In this document: one piece after another, positions 1 through 8,280 of the stretch
Layout of the letters: every line of letters starts with the position of its first letter
Numbering within the stretch: position 1 is the stretch's first letter
Assembly: GCA_900404475.1 (NCBI GenBank)
Contig: OUQQ01000824.1
Location: forward strand, 1 to 11,312
Source: Spongospora subterranea
Taxonomy: Eukaryota > Endomyxa > Phytomyxea > Plasmodiophorida > Plasmodiophoridae
Length of the DNA: 11,312 nt
Direction of reading: 5' to 3'
Position numbers and translations under genes: made by a program
Notes under the pieces: generated by a model
Told to the model about the DNA's origin: nothing
The model's input: only the letters and a program-made list of their open reading frames with translations
Databases searched by the model: none

Positions 1-620
1 AATCTTCACTCCATCATCTCACAACCAGACTCCAATCTTCAGACCCCTCAAATGTCTCAAGTTTCATGGCCCTCACCATATTCGCAATTGCCCTAAGTGC
101 TCACAGGATGAAGCAAAACGGATATTGTTTAATTTCCGTCAACAACGAGGTTACCATGGTACGTTCACAGGATGTCCATCTTCAAATCCAGTCGATACTC
201 TTCCTGCTTTACCCTTGACCTTCTAGTCTTACCCGATCAGGACTTCCATATCAACGGGGTGGTATGGATCAGATATTTCGATGTGTTTTATCGATGAACC
301 AACTTTTAATTTAGATTGACGATCTTTGGCACATTCTTCAAAACCAGGATCATTGCTTTGAATTATCAGATTAGTTTTCGCTCAATGTCATGAGTTTGCT
401 CTTAAGCTGAACGCAGAACACGGTTGCCGTCATGATCCTTCGAGGATATCTGCATTCACCAACATGTCCGTTCCAAGCACCGCTGCTCATTTAATGCAAT
501 TTGTATGTGCATCTACATGTCTAAGTTCACATATTCCTGAATTCGAACCGCTCGTTCAGCCCCTCCGACAATTACTCGAAACCTTATTTCTGGAGCAAAG
601 AAACGCAACAAGTTCGCTGC
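1..620 (+). pseudogene. Ty3/gypsy reverse transcriptase and connection domain, degenerate
   Basis: The catalytic loop is at about 303-326 and reads LLI-stop-IDDL; the two aspartate codons are at 318-323. The TAG at 312-314 stands where the family usually has Trp before I-D-D, so it is probably a decayed TGG. A different frame at 386-418 gives CHEFALKLNAE, the post-catalytic helix of gypsy RTs. A further block from 464 gives MSVPSTAAHLMQFVCAS, matching the connection region where these elements read roughly P-x-T-A-x-x-L-x-Q-F. Frameshifts therefore lie between 326 and 386 and between 418 and 464. The upstream fingers and palm part (1-300) is too eroded to assign residue by residue. Confidence 0.75.
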
Positions 621-624
621 TCAA

Positions 625-1276
625 TAGATCTTGATATCTTGTCTTCGATGGGATTCAATCCATGAAGACTCCTTTAGAGCAACCATCAACGCTATATCTC
701 ATTCTGCAACTTTAGCACATGCACGAGAAGATTCAATTCGCTGTCTTTTCACCGACGCTTTTGCAAAGTCATATTCTATGATAATAACGCATGTTCACCT
801 CAGCGACTTCGCAAACAATAATCCGAGCAGTCATGAACCTTTGGCTTTTTTCAGTTCTTCCTTCAAAGGTCCCGCATTGAGAATGGCGATTCCGGAGGAA
901 GAGCCGTATCCAATTGTTGACGCTGTTCAAAGGTTCGTTTATCAACTTGTCACCTGACTTCCGTTCAGGATTTTTACTGATCACAATAATCTAATATTTC
1001 TTTTCAATCCATTCTCTCCTGGTATAACTTTTCAAACAATATACAATCGAGAAATTGCACCGTTGGTCGCTGAGATTGGAATCATTATCGAATACCATCG
1101 AACACATTCCAGGCGAAATCAATGTTTGTGCTGATATGCTGTCGCGTTGGGCTTCATCGCATTCAACTAATGTAACTCGTCTCCATCGTGTTAACAATAC
1201 TCGAATTCCACATGGCGTCATAAATCATTTAGACCAAGAGGATTCTACAAATTATCTCCTACTCAGGAGGATATAA
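625..1276 (+). pseudogene. Ty3/gypsy RNase H domain, degenerate
   Basis: This is the best-preserved part of the element. The frame from 631 gives CLFTDA (first acidic residue, Asp codon at 754), then HEPLAFFSSSFKG and an E-E-E run at 895-903 that holds the second acidic residue. An in-frame TGA at 955-957 interrupts it, and the same frame continues as FRIFTDHNN with the third acidic residue at 979. A frameshift near 1020-1055 moves to the next frame, which gives IEHIPGEINVCADMLSRW with the fourth Asp codon at 1133. All four metal-binding positions are thus still recognisable although the frame is broken. This domain would cleave the RNA of the RNA-DNA hybrid during reverse transcription. Confidence 0.85.
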
Positions 1277-1329
1277 ATGGCGGAGCAACGGAGCGAAATT
1301 GGTGTTGACCAAGCGCCCTTGATTGTTTG

Positions 1330-1900
1330 CAGGAAATGAATTTATCAGCAATTGGCAAGACCTGTTCGTCATCAACAATTTAGTTTGTTGGATACCTGAT
1401 TCGTCGTCCATCTTACAACTTCGCTTGTTGATAATTGCACATTCAGGATCCGCCGGCCATCGTCCCGTTTTTCTGGAAAATCATGCGGCAAAGCGTTGAA
1501 AATGTTGTACGGCAATGCCTTCATTGAGTTCCTGGTAAAGCGGGGGAGAGAGTCCTTCGCCCGTTCGGCGCTACTGCCGAGGCTCAATACCCCAATCATA
1601 CTATCGAATTCGATTACCCTCACGTTGGATTATCAAACAATATGATCAAGCTTTACTGGTCATCAGATATCGGTTTTCCGGGTATATTGACTTTGTTTCC
1701 TACAAATTCTCCTAGTTCTTCACACACAGAGCAGACACAGTAGTGGATTTGATGGATCGTCCTCCTTTGATTCAATATTTAGAAGACCAACGTTGGTAAA
1801 TCACTATTGTTCCACAAAACGAGCTCCACATATCAATCGAATCCGACGTATTGGCGGTGAACAGCCATTTCCTATCCCCTAATATGATTGTTCAACAGGC
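1330..1900 (+). pseudogene. Ty3/gypsy integrase (zinc finger and core), degenerate
   Basis: The frame at 1437 gives AHSGSAGHR with His codons at 1440 and 1458, the H-H half of the HHCC zinc finger. After a frameshift the frame at 1471 gives VVRQCLH followed by a stop. The first finger Cys is at 1516, and a TGA at 1525-1527 replaces the second Cys. The same frame then reads RPFGA, YPNHTIEFDYPHVG (first catalytic Asp at 1612) and SSDIGFPG (candidate second Asp at 1666). It continues with SPSSSHTEQ, like the serine-rich segment that follows in oomycete elements. Around 1797-1850, VNHYCSTKRAPHINR may be the decayed strand that precedes the catalytic Glu. Nothing beyond 1900 can be aligned with confidence. 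Confidence 0.8.
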
Positions 1901-2640
1901 ACGCGAGTTCGGTCTTGCTAACGGGTTTGTGTTTGGGTGTAATTCGCACCCTGTTTCGTTGCTTAGCCTCTTTCATTTCCAGATTCGTCGTCGCATGTAA
2001 CTCGCGTCCATTTTCGGTGCTTAATCCCCATCCAATACAAGGAGCTGGATCCAAAATTTGGCAGCGCGCCGAAATATATTGCAACTATAGGGATCAAGAA
2101 ATACCGAAAGAGAAACGACTGAAAAATCCACTTGCAGTTGGTATGTCAATCTGACATTCGATCGAAAGGCAGGGACTATGTCGTCAATTACCCATAATGC
2201 GTTGATCACGCCAGTTCGAGGCTTTCTTCAAACCATTCTCTTATCGAACTCGAAAACAGAAGAGGGTTTTTTTAGGCCTGCTATCGCGATACAATTTGCC
2301 ACTAAGCAAGGTCTTAAATATCTTTCCTCGCCAATATCATTGGCGTCGCTGAATTCAGTGTTTTTCAGATTTGAGAAATGCTGGAGGATTCGATCCCTTC
2401 CCGAACATATTCAACGTCGACAAGTTCGTAGCGGGAAGCAATTGCACTTTGGGAACGACCCACACTGCATGACAAGGTTCATTGAGGCAGGATATCCTGT
2501 CCGAGAAAAATGGTGGCACGTTTTGCTACTCTATGGACATGTCGCAACGCCTCTCGACAATATCACTGCAGGTGCGAACGCTTCACCCGGTTTTGCTTCA
2601 TCTCATGTATATTGTCGTAGACTGCCCTGATGTCGCTTAA
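1900..2640. other. Unassigned stretch between gypsy and MULE relics
   Basis: No family is recognisable here. A + frame stays open from 2178 to 2630 (about 150 codons, not starting with an evident family motif), and its position directly before the MULE core suggests that it could hold the eroded N-terminal half of that transposase. A shorter open + frame at 1888-2154 also shows no known motif. No terminal repeat was seen that would mark the border between the two elements. Confidence 0.4.
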
Positions 2641-3705
2641 TGCCAAGGCGTATGTTGACCTTACCATTGTCGACGGAACCCATAACACGACAACTTACGA
2701 TCTGAAATTAATGCCTTTTACCAATGTGGACTGTCTACGTAAAAATGTTGTCTCTGGGGTTTGTTAGGAGAGTCCGAGAGTTCATTGACAATATCGGAAA
2801 CTTTAGGTCAGTTTCATCTGGAGAAACCCTATTCCACCATGATGACAGATGGAAGGTCAGCTAAACCAGCAGTTGCAGACAATGCCCAGAGGACTCACAT
2901 TCTTTGCTCGTATCATTTTCAAAGAGATGTGTTTGCATCTTGCGGTGGCATGGGTCATGTTGCAGACGGTTTCAAACAGGGTACAATGGCTCTCTTTTAT
3001 GCAGCGTTTGAATTAGAGGAAAAGTTTTAAAAAGCAACATGTGCTTGAATAAGTATGAGGTGCATTCAGCTGAAGTCGAATGTATCAATAACATTGTCAA
3101 ATTCAAGGAAAAGTTTGCAGGACAATCACAGGTAATAATGAGTTACTTTGAGTGATTTAAATTGCAAACCGTTTGTTGGTCGCATTTTTACCTGTAATCA
3201 CGTGGCAACCATCGTGGAAAGAGTGTTAATTGGTCTATTGAAGAGAAAGGAGTCAAGAAGAAAGAACTTCGCGGGTTCAACCTGTTGTAACTATGGGAGC
3301 ACCTTTTGAATCAGTTCAACAGAATGGCGGCGAGTTCTTTATCGTATCAGAAATTCAAGAAAGGGGAGTAAGTGCGTTTAACAAATATGGCAAGAAATTT
3401 ATCAAAATGCTGCCACAGTCATCGGCACCTGATCAAAGTCTTTGTTAGGTCATCGATATGTCGATGGATCTCCACATATTCCCACCTGCTCGTGTCGATC
3501 GAGTTTTGATTCCCTGCGCTGTAATAGGTGCTGCGATTTGCCGTTTGCCAGGAAAACAACTCTTTCATGTGTCCAAGTTGCATCCTCGTTGGAGAACTAT
3601 CTCTCACTCCCTGTTTGACAAAGCTCTCGCGAGACTAAATCTAAGATCGTTTGCCACTGCCGAAACCCCAGATCTCCATCAAACCGGTATATCCATGTAG
3701 TGCAC
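2640..3705 (+). pseudogene. MULE (Mutator-like) transposase relic with SWIM-like tail
   Basis: The frame at 2651 gives VDLTIVDGTHNTTTYDLKLM, the beginning of a MULE catalytic domain, with the first Asp codon at 2672. It runs into a TAG near 2764. The frame at 2761 takes over: GESESSL, then MMTDGRSAKPAVADNAQR with the second Asp codon at 2848, then ILCSYHF holding the Cys-x2-His signature (Cys 2905, His 2914) found between the second Asp and the final Glu in this family. Downstream, IEEKGVKKKELRGFN (about 3237-3281) and LNQFNRMAASSL (about 3309) look like the distal helical part. The frame at 3458 carries the tail, with PCAVIGAA and GKQLFHVSKLHPRW. In a SWIM finger (CxC...CxH) this would be the second pair, but His is Val here (3521) and the CxC is lost (HIF). 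It is clearly inactive. Confidence 0.78.
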
Positions 3706-3726
3706 AGCATCACCTCAATATGACCG

Positions 3727-3863
3727 CATACCAGATCATAATGGAACCAACGAAAGGGGATCTTCGCCACACGAGCCTCAGCAACCTGTTCAAAACCATC
3801 AAGCCAATCACAATAGGCAACTACCATTACTCCAGGTTGTTGACGCTGAATCTGCTAGCGTTC
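3727..3863 (-). repeat. Inverted repeat arm 1 (coding-like on - strand)
   Basis: Read on the minus strand, this arm matches 4147-4263 on the plus strand along nearly its whole length; for example both contain CAACAACCT and CCATTATG in register. The minus frame is open and gives VVAYCDWLDGF, then VAKIPFRWFHYDLV. It extends upstream, through one stop, as FWQDKFTAPFAVNTLLER (about 3867-3920). The two arms differ mostly at third codon positions in the VAxIPF segment, so the ancestor was probably protein-coding. The family is not identified: a retrotransposon gag or a copia RNase H (Y-C-D) are guesses. The arm begins about 20 bp after the MULE tail. Confidence 0.7.
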
Positions 3864-4146
3864 AAGCAAAGTATTCACAGCGAAGGGAGCAGTAAATTTA
3901 TCCTGCCAGAACCTGAAGCGGACACCCCAGAAAAGAGTTTCTCTTTGCAAGTCGCAGTTCTACAGTTCATTGTTGTCGTCTGGCAAGAGGCTGTGTTCAT
4001 CGTGTATCAAAGCCGGTTTGATGTCGATCGATAATCACAGGGCTAGGAGTTCCAAATGTTCGTCTTTGAACGCTCAGATACCGCCGGTAGAATATGTATT
4101 TTTTTATAATCCATCTGCTATCAACGCACACTCTTGTTTGTTCTGG

Positions 4147-4263
4147 GAACGCCAGTAGATTCAAAGTCAACAACCTATAATAATGGTCGGTGCTTATTGC
4201 GACCAGTTCGATTGTTCGTGTAGCGGAGATCCCGTTTATTGGGTCCCATTATGCTCTCGTATG
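4147..4263 (+). repeat. Inverted repeat arm 2 (partner of 3727-3863)
   Basis: This is the outward-facing partner of the minus-strand arm at 3727-3863, about 20 bp shorter through an internal deletion near 4218. The aligned frame after the deletion reads VAEIPFIGSHYALV, against VAKIPFRWFHYDLV in arm 1. The two arms point away from each other across a centre of about 280 bp (3864-4146) that shows no recognisable gene, though weak similarity may extend the arms a little into it. Confidence 0.7.
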
Positions 4264-4534
4264 AATTGCTTTTCAAAGCGACGAAAGAATGACGATGCAA
4301 TTGACAAGTTCGACACACTTGGTAAGACTTTAACGTCAATTGACATCGTAAAGTGTTGTAGCTGACATGGTTGAATCAGATATGTTCCAGACCATTTCTG
4401 TTCCAGTGAAGTTTGAAATTTTGCCTTTTCGATGCCATTTTGTCCAGAGTATGGCGCTTCTTGCAGTTCATATAGTCCTCTAGGCTCCAAGTGTTCTAGC
4501 AGTTTCACAGATGCATTACCAGAGCAGTTTCAAA
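4264..4534. other. Eroded stretch, possibly copia RNase H body
   Basis: The spacing to the copia C-terminal end that follows would suit a decayed RNase H domain. The + peptide CFSKRRKNDDAIDKF near 4270-4315 could be the remains of the SWKSKRQ...STEAEY block of Ty1/copia elements. The resemblance is too weak to call a domain, and nothing else is recognisable. Confidence 0.25.
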
Positions 4535-4681
4535 ATCGGACGATGATACCCACTTGAACATGTATATCGAAATACAACCGACATATTCGCTAAAGCTTTG
4601 GCGACCAAATGTGGCTACACTAATTCGAACCCTTTGGGTGTAGAATCTATGATCATCTTCTTGTCAGACGGAGTCAGATGA
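4535..4681 (+). pseudogene. Ty1/copia pol C-terminal end (RNase H tail)
   Basis: The frame at 4553 reads LEHVYRNTTDIFAKAL and then NPLGVESM before a TGA at 4679-4681. This matches the last segment of Ty1/copia polyproteins, where the family usually reads H-V-x(4)-N-x-A-D-I-x-T-K-A-L followed by a short L-G-V tail. The stop sits where the polyprotein normally ends, so it may be the original terminator. The upstream DDTH joins only through a frameshift near 4550. The body of the element and its LTRs are not recognisable, so only a fragment remains. Confidence 0.72.
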
Positions 4682-4929
4682 GCGAATTCGAGACGTGCTC
4701 CCAAGTTCTCATCAACTTGTCCAAAACCTGACATGACCGAGGTACCAGCACATTTTGGTTGTCTGGACGGCAGGGGTTGATGCGCTGAAGGAATTGCCAA
4801 TGCTGATCAAGACTGAACTTCGGATATCAGCTCAATCGGAAGTCGGCTGTTTGAGCTTTTTGCTGTTGACGAAATGTTCGCGGTCCAAGTGCGGTGCTCC
4901 CGCAACCATTATGACCACATCTGAACGAA
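4682..4929. other. Unassigned stretch after the copia end
   Basis: The position just after a copia polyprotein stop is where a polypurine tract and 3' LTR would be expected, but no clear polypurine run and no second LTR copy were found. A + frame open at 4755-4973 has no recognisable motif. Confidence 0.35.
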
Positions 4930-5800
4930 ACGATTTCTGTTGCGGCCAGAAACAAAGAAAGTGCCTATGGTAAGGGTTTCCTGGCCAAAAAAAGGGGACC
5001 TTGCTTTTTTGGGATCAGGCCAAAGATCGTCGAAGCGTTTTTTGCTGTCCGGCAAATAACCCACGTTGCGACTATCGCTAAATGTGTGGTCGCGATTTCG
5101 AGTTGAGCGAGGGTTCATGTGCGACCATTGTCTCCACGTGAATAGCCCATTTCGTTGATTCGAGAGTATTGGAGATGAAACAGGTGCCAGTTGCTGGACT
5201 CTGGGGCAATTGGAATTGCACCGCCCGTAATCATTATAGGCAGGCCGATGATTGTTTCTTGGTTCTTTGTTGCCCGGAGATAAATTCACAAAAGTGATAC
5301 CACTACGAATTTGATACTCGCTGTTTCGAGTCGCACAAGCGACAGTTTGTGTAAATGGAGTCGCTTGATCGGAATTACAACATGAACTGCCCTTTTTTCA
5401 ATGTAGTTCACCCTAAGACTATTCCAATATTCATTGTTGCCAGGAAGTAAATGGACGAATGGGATCCAACTCGAGGACTTGTCGCTGTTTCCAGCCAAAC
5501 ATGCAACAATTTCTGACGATGAATTTGCCGTCAATTGGCAATCCGGTTGATTCGATCGAATTCCACTTCCGGAAGAAAATGGAACAAAAGCAGTACTAGG
5601 TGGGTGAATCTCGGGAAATAGAACTCGAATTGCCCCATCTTCAATGATGTCCGACCGAAAACGATTACATCATTCTCTGTTGCCAGATAAAATCACGAAA
5701 GGGGCTCCGCTACAGATTTGATTGCCGTCTTTATTCGAGTGGGCAGGAGATGACAGAACGAGCGATAAGAGATATCAGATCATGTTGAACGGATCCATTA
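4930..5800. repeat. Diverged tandem repeat, unit about 169 bp
   Basis: A pattern close to TTGTTGCCxGGAxATAAAT recurs at about 5268, 5437 and 5681, with weaker copies at about 4936 and 5041. The 5268 and 5437 units also share a second anchor 50 bp later, CTGTTTCxAGxC, at 5318 and 5486. A third anchor close to GAATTGCCCC followed by TCAATG lies 52-53 bp before the next unit start (about 5215, 5384 and 5629). The 5268 unit is 169 bp; the 5437 unit is 244 bp, with about 76 bp extra. Read on the plus strand the units give LLPGDKFTKVIPL, LPGSKWTNGIQL and LLPDKITKGAPL, so an old coding repeat is possible. On the minus strand they give FVNLSPGN and FVHLLPGN. No family is recognised. Confidence 0.65.
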
Positions 5801-6738
5801 GACGCCGCTTGAAGTCCGTTGTTCGACGCCTAACCTGGCAACTTCGGACATCAGGTCCAACAACCGTGAATCAAACGTGAAAGTGAAACCAGGGCAACAT
5901 CCGTAACCGGCAATGCATTGCCCGCCGCGCCCGTGTCAAGGTGCCGAGTACAAATGGCGCCCATGGTGATGCGCTCTAATCAGCGTCGTGGTTCGCCTTG
6001 AAACCCAGCAACAAATGTTTAACTTTACAAAACAGAAGAAGTCGTCCATGTCGTTCTAATTCTGACCTGACCAAGATTAGCTCGTCGTTCCCCGACAGTT
6101 TTCAAAAATACAAGTCAAGTTGATTGGGTCGCACAATCCACTCAATTCAAACGAACGAGCAGGGCTGGTTTGGGCATTGTGATATAATCGCCTGAATGGA
6201 CGCCTTGGGTCGATTTCAGTTCATGGAAATATTGTGGTTGATTGATTCAACAATGATTTCTGTTCATACTGTTGCATTGGTTTTCGTGCTGATCCGCGAA
6301 CAAATTCGTCTTTGATGCGAAAGGTCGTGGAAAACAGAATGAAACCGCGCATTACTCTGTGTACGAGTGATAGTCGATATTGGCAAGACGGGATCTTAAC
6401 AGCTTCGTTTATGGTTTAAGGCTGTACAACTGCGAGCAAGTACAATGTGGATGATCCGTTCAAGAATAAATGAGGGCGCATTTGGGTTGTACAACGCGAC
6501 TTCGGCACCGAAAATCATGAATCATCAAACAATGATCGAACACTTGCGGTTGCCAAGTAGTAGAAGGTCTCATGAACACTTCAAACACGGTTTGACCATT
6601 ACGGCTGTGCAAATGCGATTGCTGCAGCCAGCCATGTTCTGTGGTTTAACATTGCCATCGTAACAATTCTAACTGAAAAGTTGACATCAAACGGCCCGTC
6701 GATATCGCAAACTTTCGGTTTCACCAATCGGCCAAAGC
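5801..6738. other. Long stretch with little recognisable content
   Basis: No gene can be called. Details seen: a perfect 14-bp palindrome (GGCAATGCATTGCC) at 5909-5922; a minus-strand DTGAAGN peptide at about 5917-5937 that could be a retropepsin remnant; and a + peptide FGLYNATSAPKIMNH at about 6481-6525, described separately. Everything else is AT-rich and full of stops in all frames. Confidence 0.5.
6445..6663 (+). pseudogene. Possible Ty3/gypsy RT scrap (FGLxNA motif)
   Basis: An open + frame of about 72 codons contains GAFGLYNATSAPKIMNH. In gypsy reverse transcriptases the conserved block reads roughly P-F-G-L-x-N-A-P-x-x-F-Q-x-x-M, so F-G-L, N-A and M align, while the usual Pro is Thr and the Phe-Gln pair is lost. 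The rest of the frame has no recognisable RT sequence and no Y/I-D-D loop follows. It could be a fragment of an RT or a chance match. Confidence 0.3.
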
Positions 6739-7152
6739 AAGATGTCAACATAGTTGCAATGGTGCAGAGACCTGTCTTAGACCAGATAACCAATTTAACG
6801 TAATATCTGGCATTGTAGTTCGATTTGACACAATGAAACGACGCGAAGATGTTTTTTTTTTAACTGGCTTAGAGTCATTGGCTGACAATATTACGGCAAT
6901 GACCCGTTATCCTAAAAAAATACAGCAGTACCTGACGAAAACGCCTTTCGAATATTTTTCGAATCTTTGTGCCAGTGTTAGATATCAACCCTGTTCACCA
7001 CCGGAATCGCCCAATCGTTTTGGGTACTGCGTCCGACTCCATTAGTCCATGATACACTGTACAATAAATGAGTGGCGGAGTTTACTGACACGACGGGCTA
7101 CAGCCGCCAATTCGCCGTTTGTCCAGTGACCCCGTGATCCAAATCTGGAATT
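6739..7152. repeat. Direct repeat copy 1 (about 415 bp)
   Basis: This segment is repeated at 7666-8081 with roughly 95 percent identity by eye. The differences are scattered substitutions plus a few small indels, for example in the poly-T run near 6851 and near 6950. Both copies contain open frames, but the indels shift them relative to each other, so there is no sign of selection on a protein. After 7152 the two copies diverge; some similarity may resume around 7170 (CAACACTGT, then CGCAGT). The function is unknown. Confidence 0.9.
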
Positions 7153-7284
7153 GGGATGATCCAAAATTGATCCAACACTGTGCGCAGTCATTTGTAAATA
7201 CAGTTAAGTGTATATTTTTCTACAGTAATGTTAAGAGTCCGTATACTGTACATGTAGTGCATTGTTATCCCTGATGAAACTCCC
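7153..7284. other. AT-rich spacer before the MITE-like element
   Basis: No gene is seen. Short TACAGT/ACTGTA words recur at about 7199, 7224 and 7243, but they do not form a clear repeat array. Confidence 0.4.
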
Positions 7285-7524
7285 TATGATCTATAATATA
7301 GATCATTGGACGGAAACACCTCTCACATACTCAATTTTGCAATTACGCAGCCCATATAAGAAAATAAGTTCAAGAATGGAATAATTCCTATATTTTGATG
7401 TTTTCAGAATAAATTCTTGGTCATTTTTCACTGCACAGTGAAGTATAGAAGTGAGTCGTTTTTGGAGCAAAATTCCACGGATTTTTATGAGGCAAAACCT
7501 GTATGATCAATATTATAGATCATA
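7285..7524. mobile_element. MITE-like element, palindromic ends, TA target duplication
   Basis: The 21-mer ATGATCTATAATATAGATCAT at 7286-7306 is itself almost perfectly palindromic. It recurs inverted, with one mismatch, at 7503-7523. Reading inward, both ends continue with similar sequence to a shared CCTC (near 7319, and on the minus strand near 7490). Flanking TA dinucleotides at 7285-7286 and 7523-7524 suit a TA target-site duplication, giving an element of about 236 bp (7287-7522). Its interior has no coding capacity and includes a near-palindrome TTCACTGCACAGTGAA at about 7428. Size, ends and TA preference suit a non-autonomous Tc1/mariner-type element, but no transposase source is in the window. 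Confidence 0.6.
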
Positions 7525-7664
7525 AGGACAAGTCATCGGTGGCGTAATCGCGTTGCTCGGACAGGAACGGATGGCGTTGGAACATTGTTCTGAACCTCAA
7601 GGTCTTCTGACTGGCCACTGGAGGCCTTGAACCCGATTCGACCCTGTCGCTGGACGGTGACCCC
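7525..7664 (-). pseudogene. Possible coding fragment next to the N
   Basis: The minus strand gives an uninterrupted frame across nearly this whole interval, including SQKTLRFRTMFQRHPFLSEQ and then RDYATDDLSL. Its balanced codon use looks more like real coding sequence than its AT-rich surroundings. It is cut by the unresolved base at 7665 on one side and by the MITE-like element on the other. I do not recognise the family. It could equally be a chance open frame. Confidence 0.25.
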
Positions 7665-7665
7665 N
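7665..7665. other. Single unresolved base (N), possible assembly join
   Basis: This is the only ambiguous base in the window. The second copy of the 415-bp direct repeat starts at the very next base, which suggests that two contigs or haplotypes were joined here. Confidence 0.6.
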
Positions 7666-8081
7666 AAGATGTCAACATCGTTGCAATGGTGCAGAGACCT
7701 GTCTTAGACCAGATAACCAATTTAACGTAATATCTGGTATTGTAGTTCGATTTAAAACAATTGAAACGACGCGAAGATGTTTTTTTTTAACTGGCTTAGA
7801 GTCATTGGCTGACAATATTACGGCAATGACCCGTTATTCTGAAAAATACAGCAGTACCTGACACAGCACCGCCTTTCGAATATATTTGAATCTTTGTGCC
7901 AGTGTTAGATATCAACACTGTTCACCACCGGAATCGCCCAATCGTTTTGGGTACACTGCGTCCGACACCATTAGTCCATGATACACTGTACAATAAATGA
8001 GTGGCGGAGTTTACTGACACGACGGGCTACAGCCGCCAATTCGCCATGTGTCCAGTGACCCCGTGATCCAAATCTGGAATT
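7666..8081. repeat. Direct repeat copy 2 (about 415 bp)
   Basis: This is the partner of 6739-7152, offset by about 927 bp, in the same orientation and about 95 percent identical. It begins directly after the N at 7665. Differences from copy 1 include an extra AC near 7953, an extra 3 bp near 7862 and a shorter poly-T run near 7780. The sequence after 8081 is the upstream region of the secreted-protein gene, whereas copy 1 leads into the MITE-bearing spacer. Confidence 0.9.
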
Positions 8082-8280
8082 TTAGACCTGGCGTCCACAG
8101 GTTCAGCGTCTGAATCAACACTGTCGCAGTGTATAAATTCGACTCTGCGGTGTATCTACGCATGAAGGTCGACACTGGGACACTGACGGCTCGCTGTCGG
8201 CGAAAAACGAGTTCCCGCAGTTGCGCGTGGGTCAAATTAAGAATCAACTTGGGAGCGACGTTCATTTCAATTCCTTTCAG
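8082..8280 (+). promoter_or_regulatory. Upstream region with oomycete-type initiator
   Basis: The TTCATTTCAATTCCTTTC run at 8261-8278 resembles the oomycete core promoter, where an initiator close to YTCATTYY is followed by a pyrimidine-rich flanking element. Transcription starting at about 8263 would give a 5' leader of roughly 24 nt before the ATG at 8287, which is normal for oomycetes. No TATA box is seen at the expected distance. An alternative reading is that TTCCTTTCAG (8271-8280) is a splice acceptor and the gene starts further upstream, but no upstream exon is apparent. Confidence 0.5.

Larger units (their letters stand above)
1..1900 (+). mobile_element. Ty3/gypsy retrotransposon relic (pol only)
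   Basis: The stretch reads, in the standard Ty3/gypsy order, as reverse transcriptase, RNase H, integrase zinc finger and integrase core, all on the + strand. The reading frame changes several times and several in-frame stops interrupt it, so it is dead. Peptides such as IDDL, CHEFALKLNAE, FTDA, FTDHNN, HIPGEIN, HSGSAGHR and FDYPHV are what I recognise. The wording, especially the integrase part, resembles gypsy elements of oomycetes. No gag, protease or LTR is visible: the left end is cut by the window edge and the right end fades out near 1800-1900. The separate domains are listed below. Confidence 0.88.

Noticed and set aside
1965..1995. TTTCATTTCCAG as another oomycete initiator
   Set aside because: No credible gene start follows; the downstream frames are unassigned relic sequence.
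1..7000. LTRs or primer-binding sites for the gypsy and copia relics
   Set aside because: No long direct repeat flanks either relic. The only strong direct repeat (6739 and 7666) does not border pol sequence and lacks TG...CA ends.
6833..7045. 70-codon plus frame inside direct repeat copy 1
   Set aside because: Copy 2 carries indels that shift this frame, so the protein is not conserved between the copies.
8011..8265. 84-codon minus-strand frame upstream of the secreted-protein gene
   Set aside because: It overlaps the end of the direct repeat and the promoter region and has no motif; the corresponding frame is not kept in copy 1.
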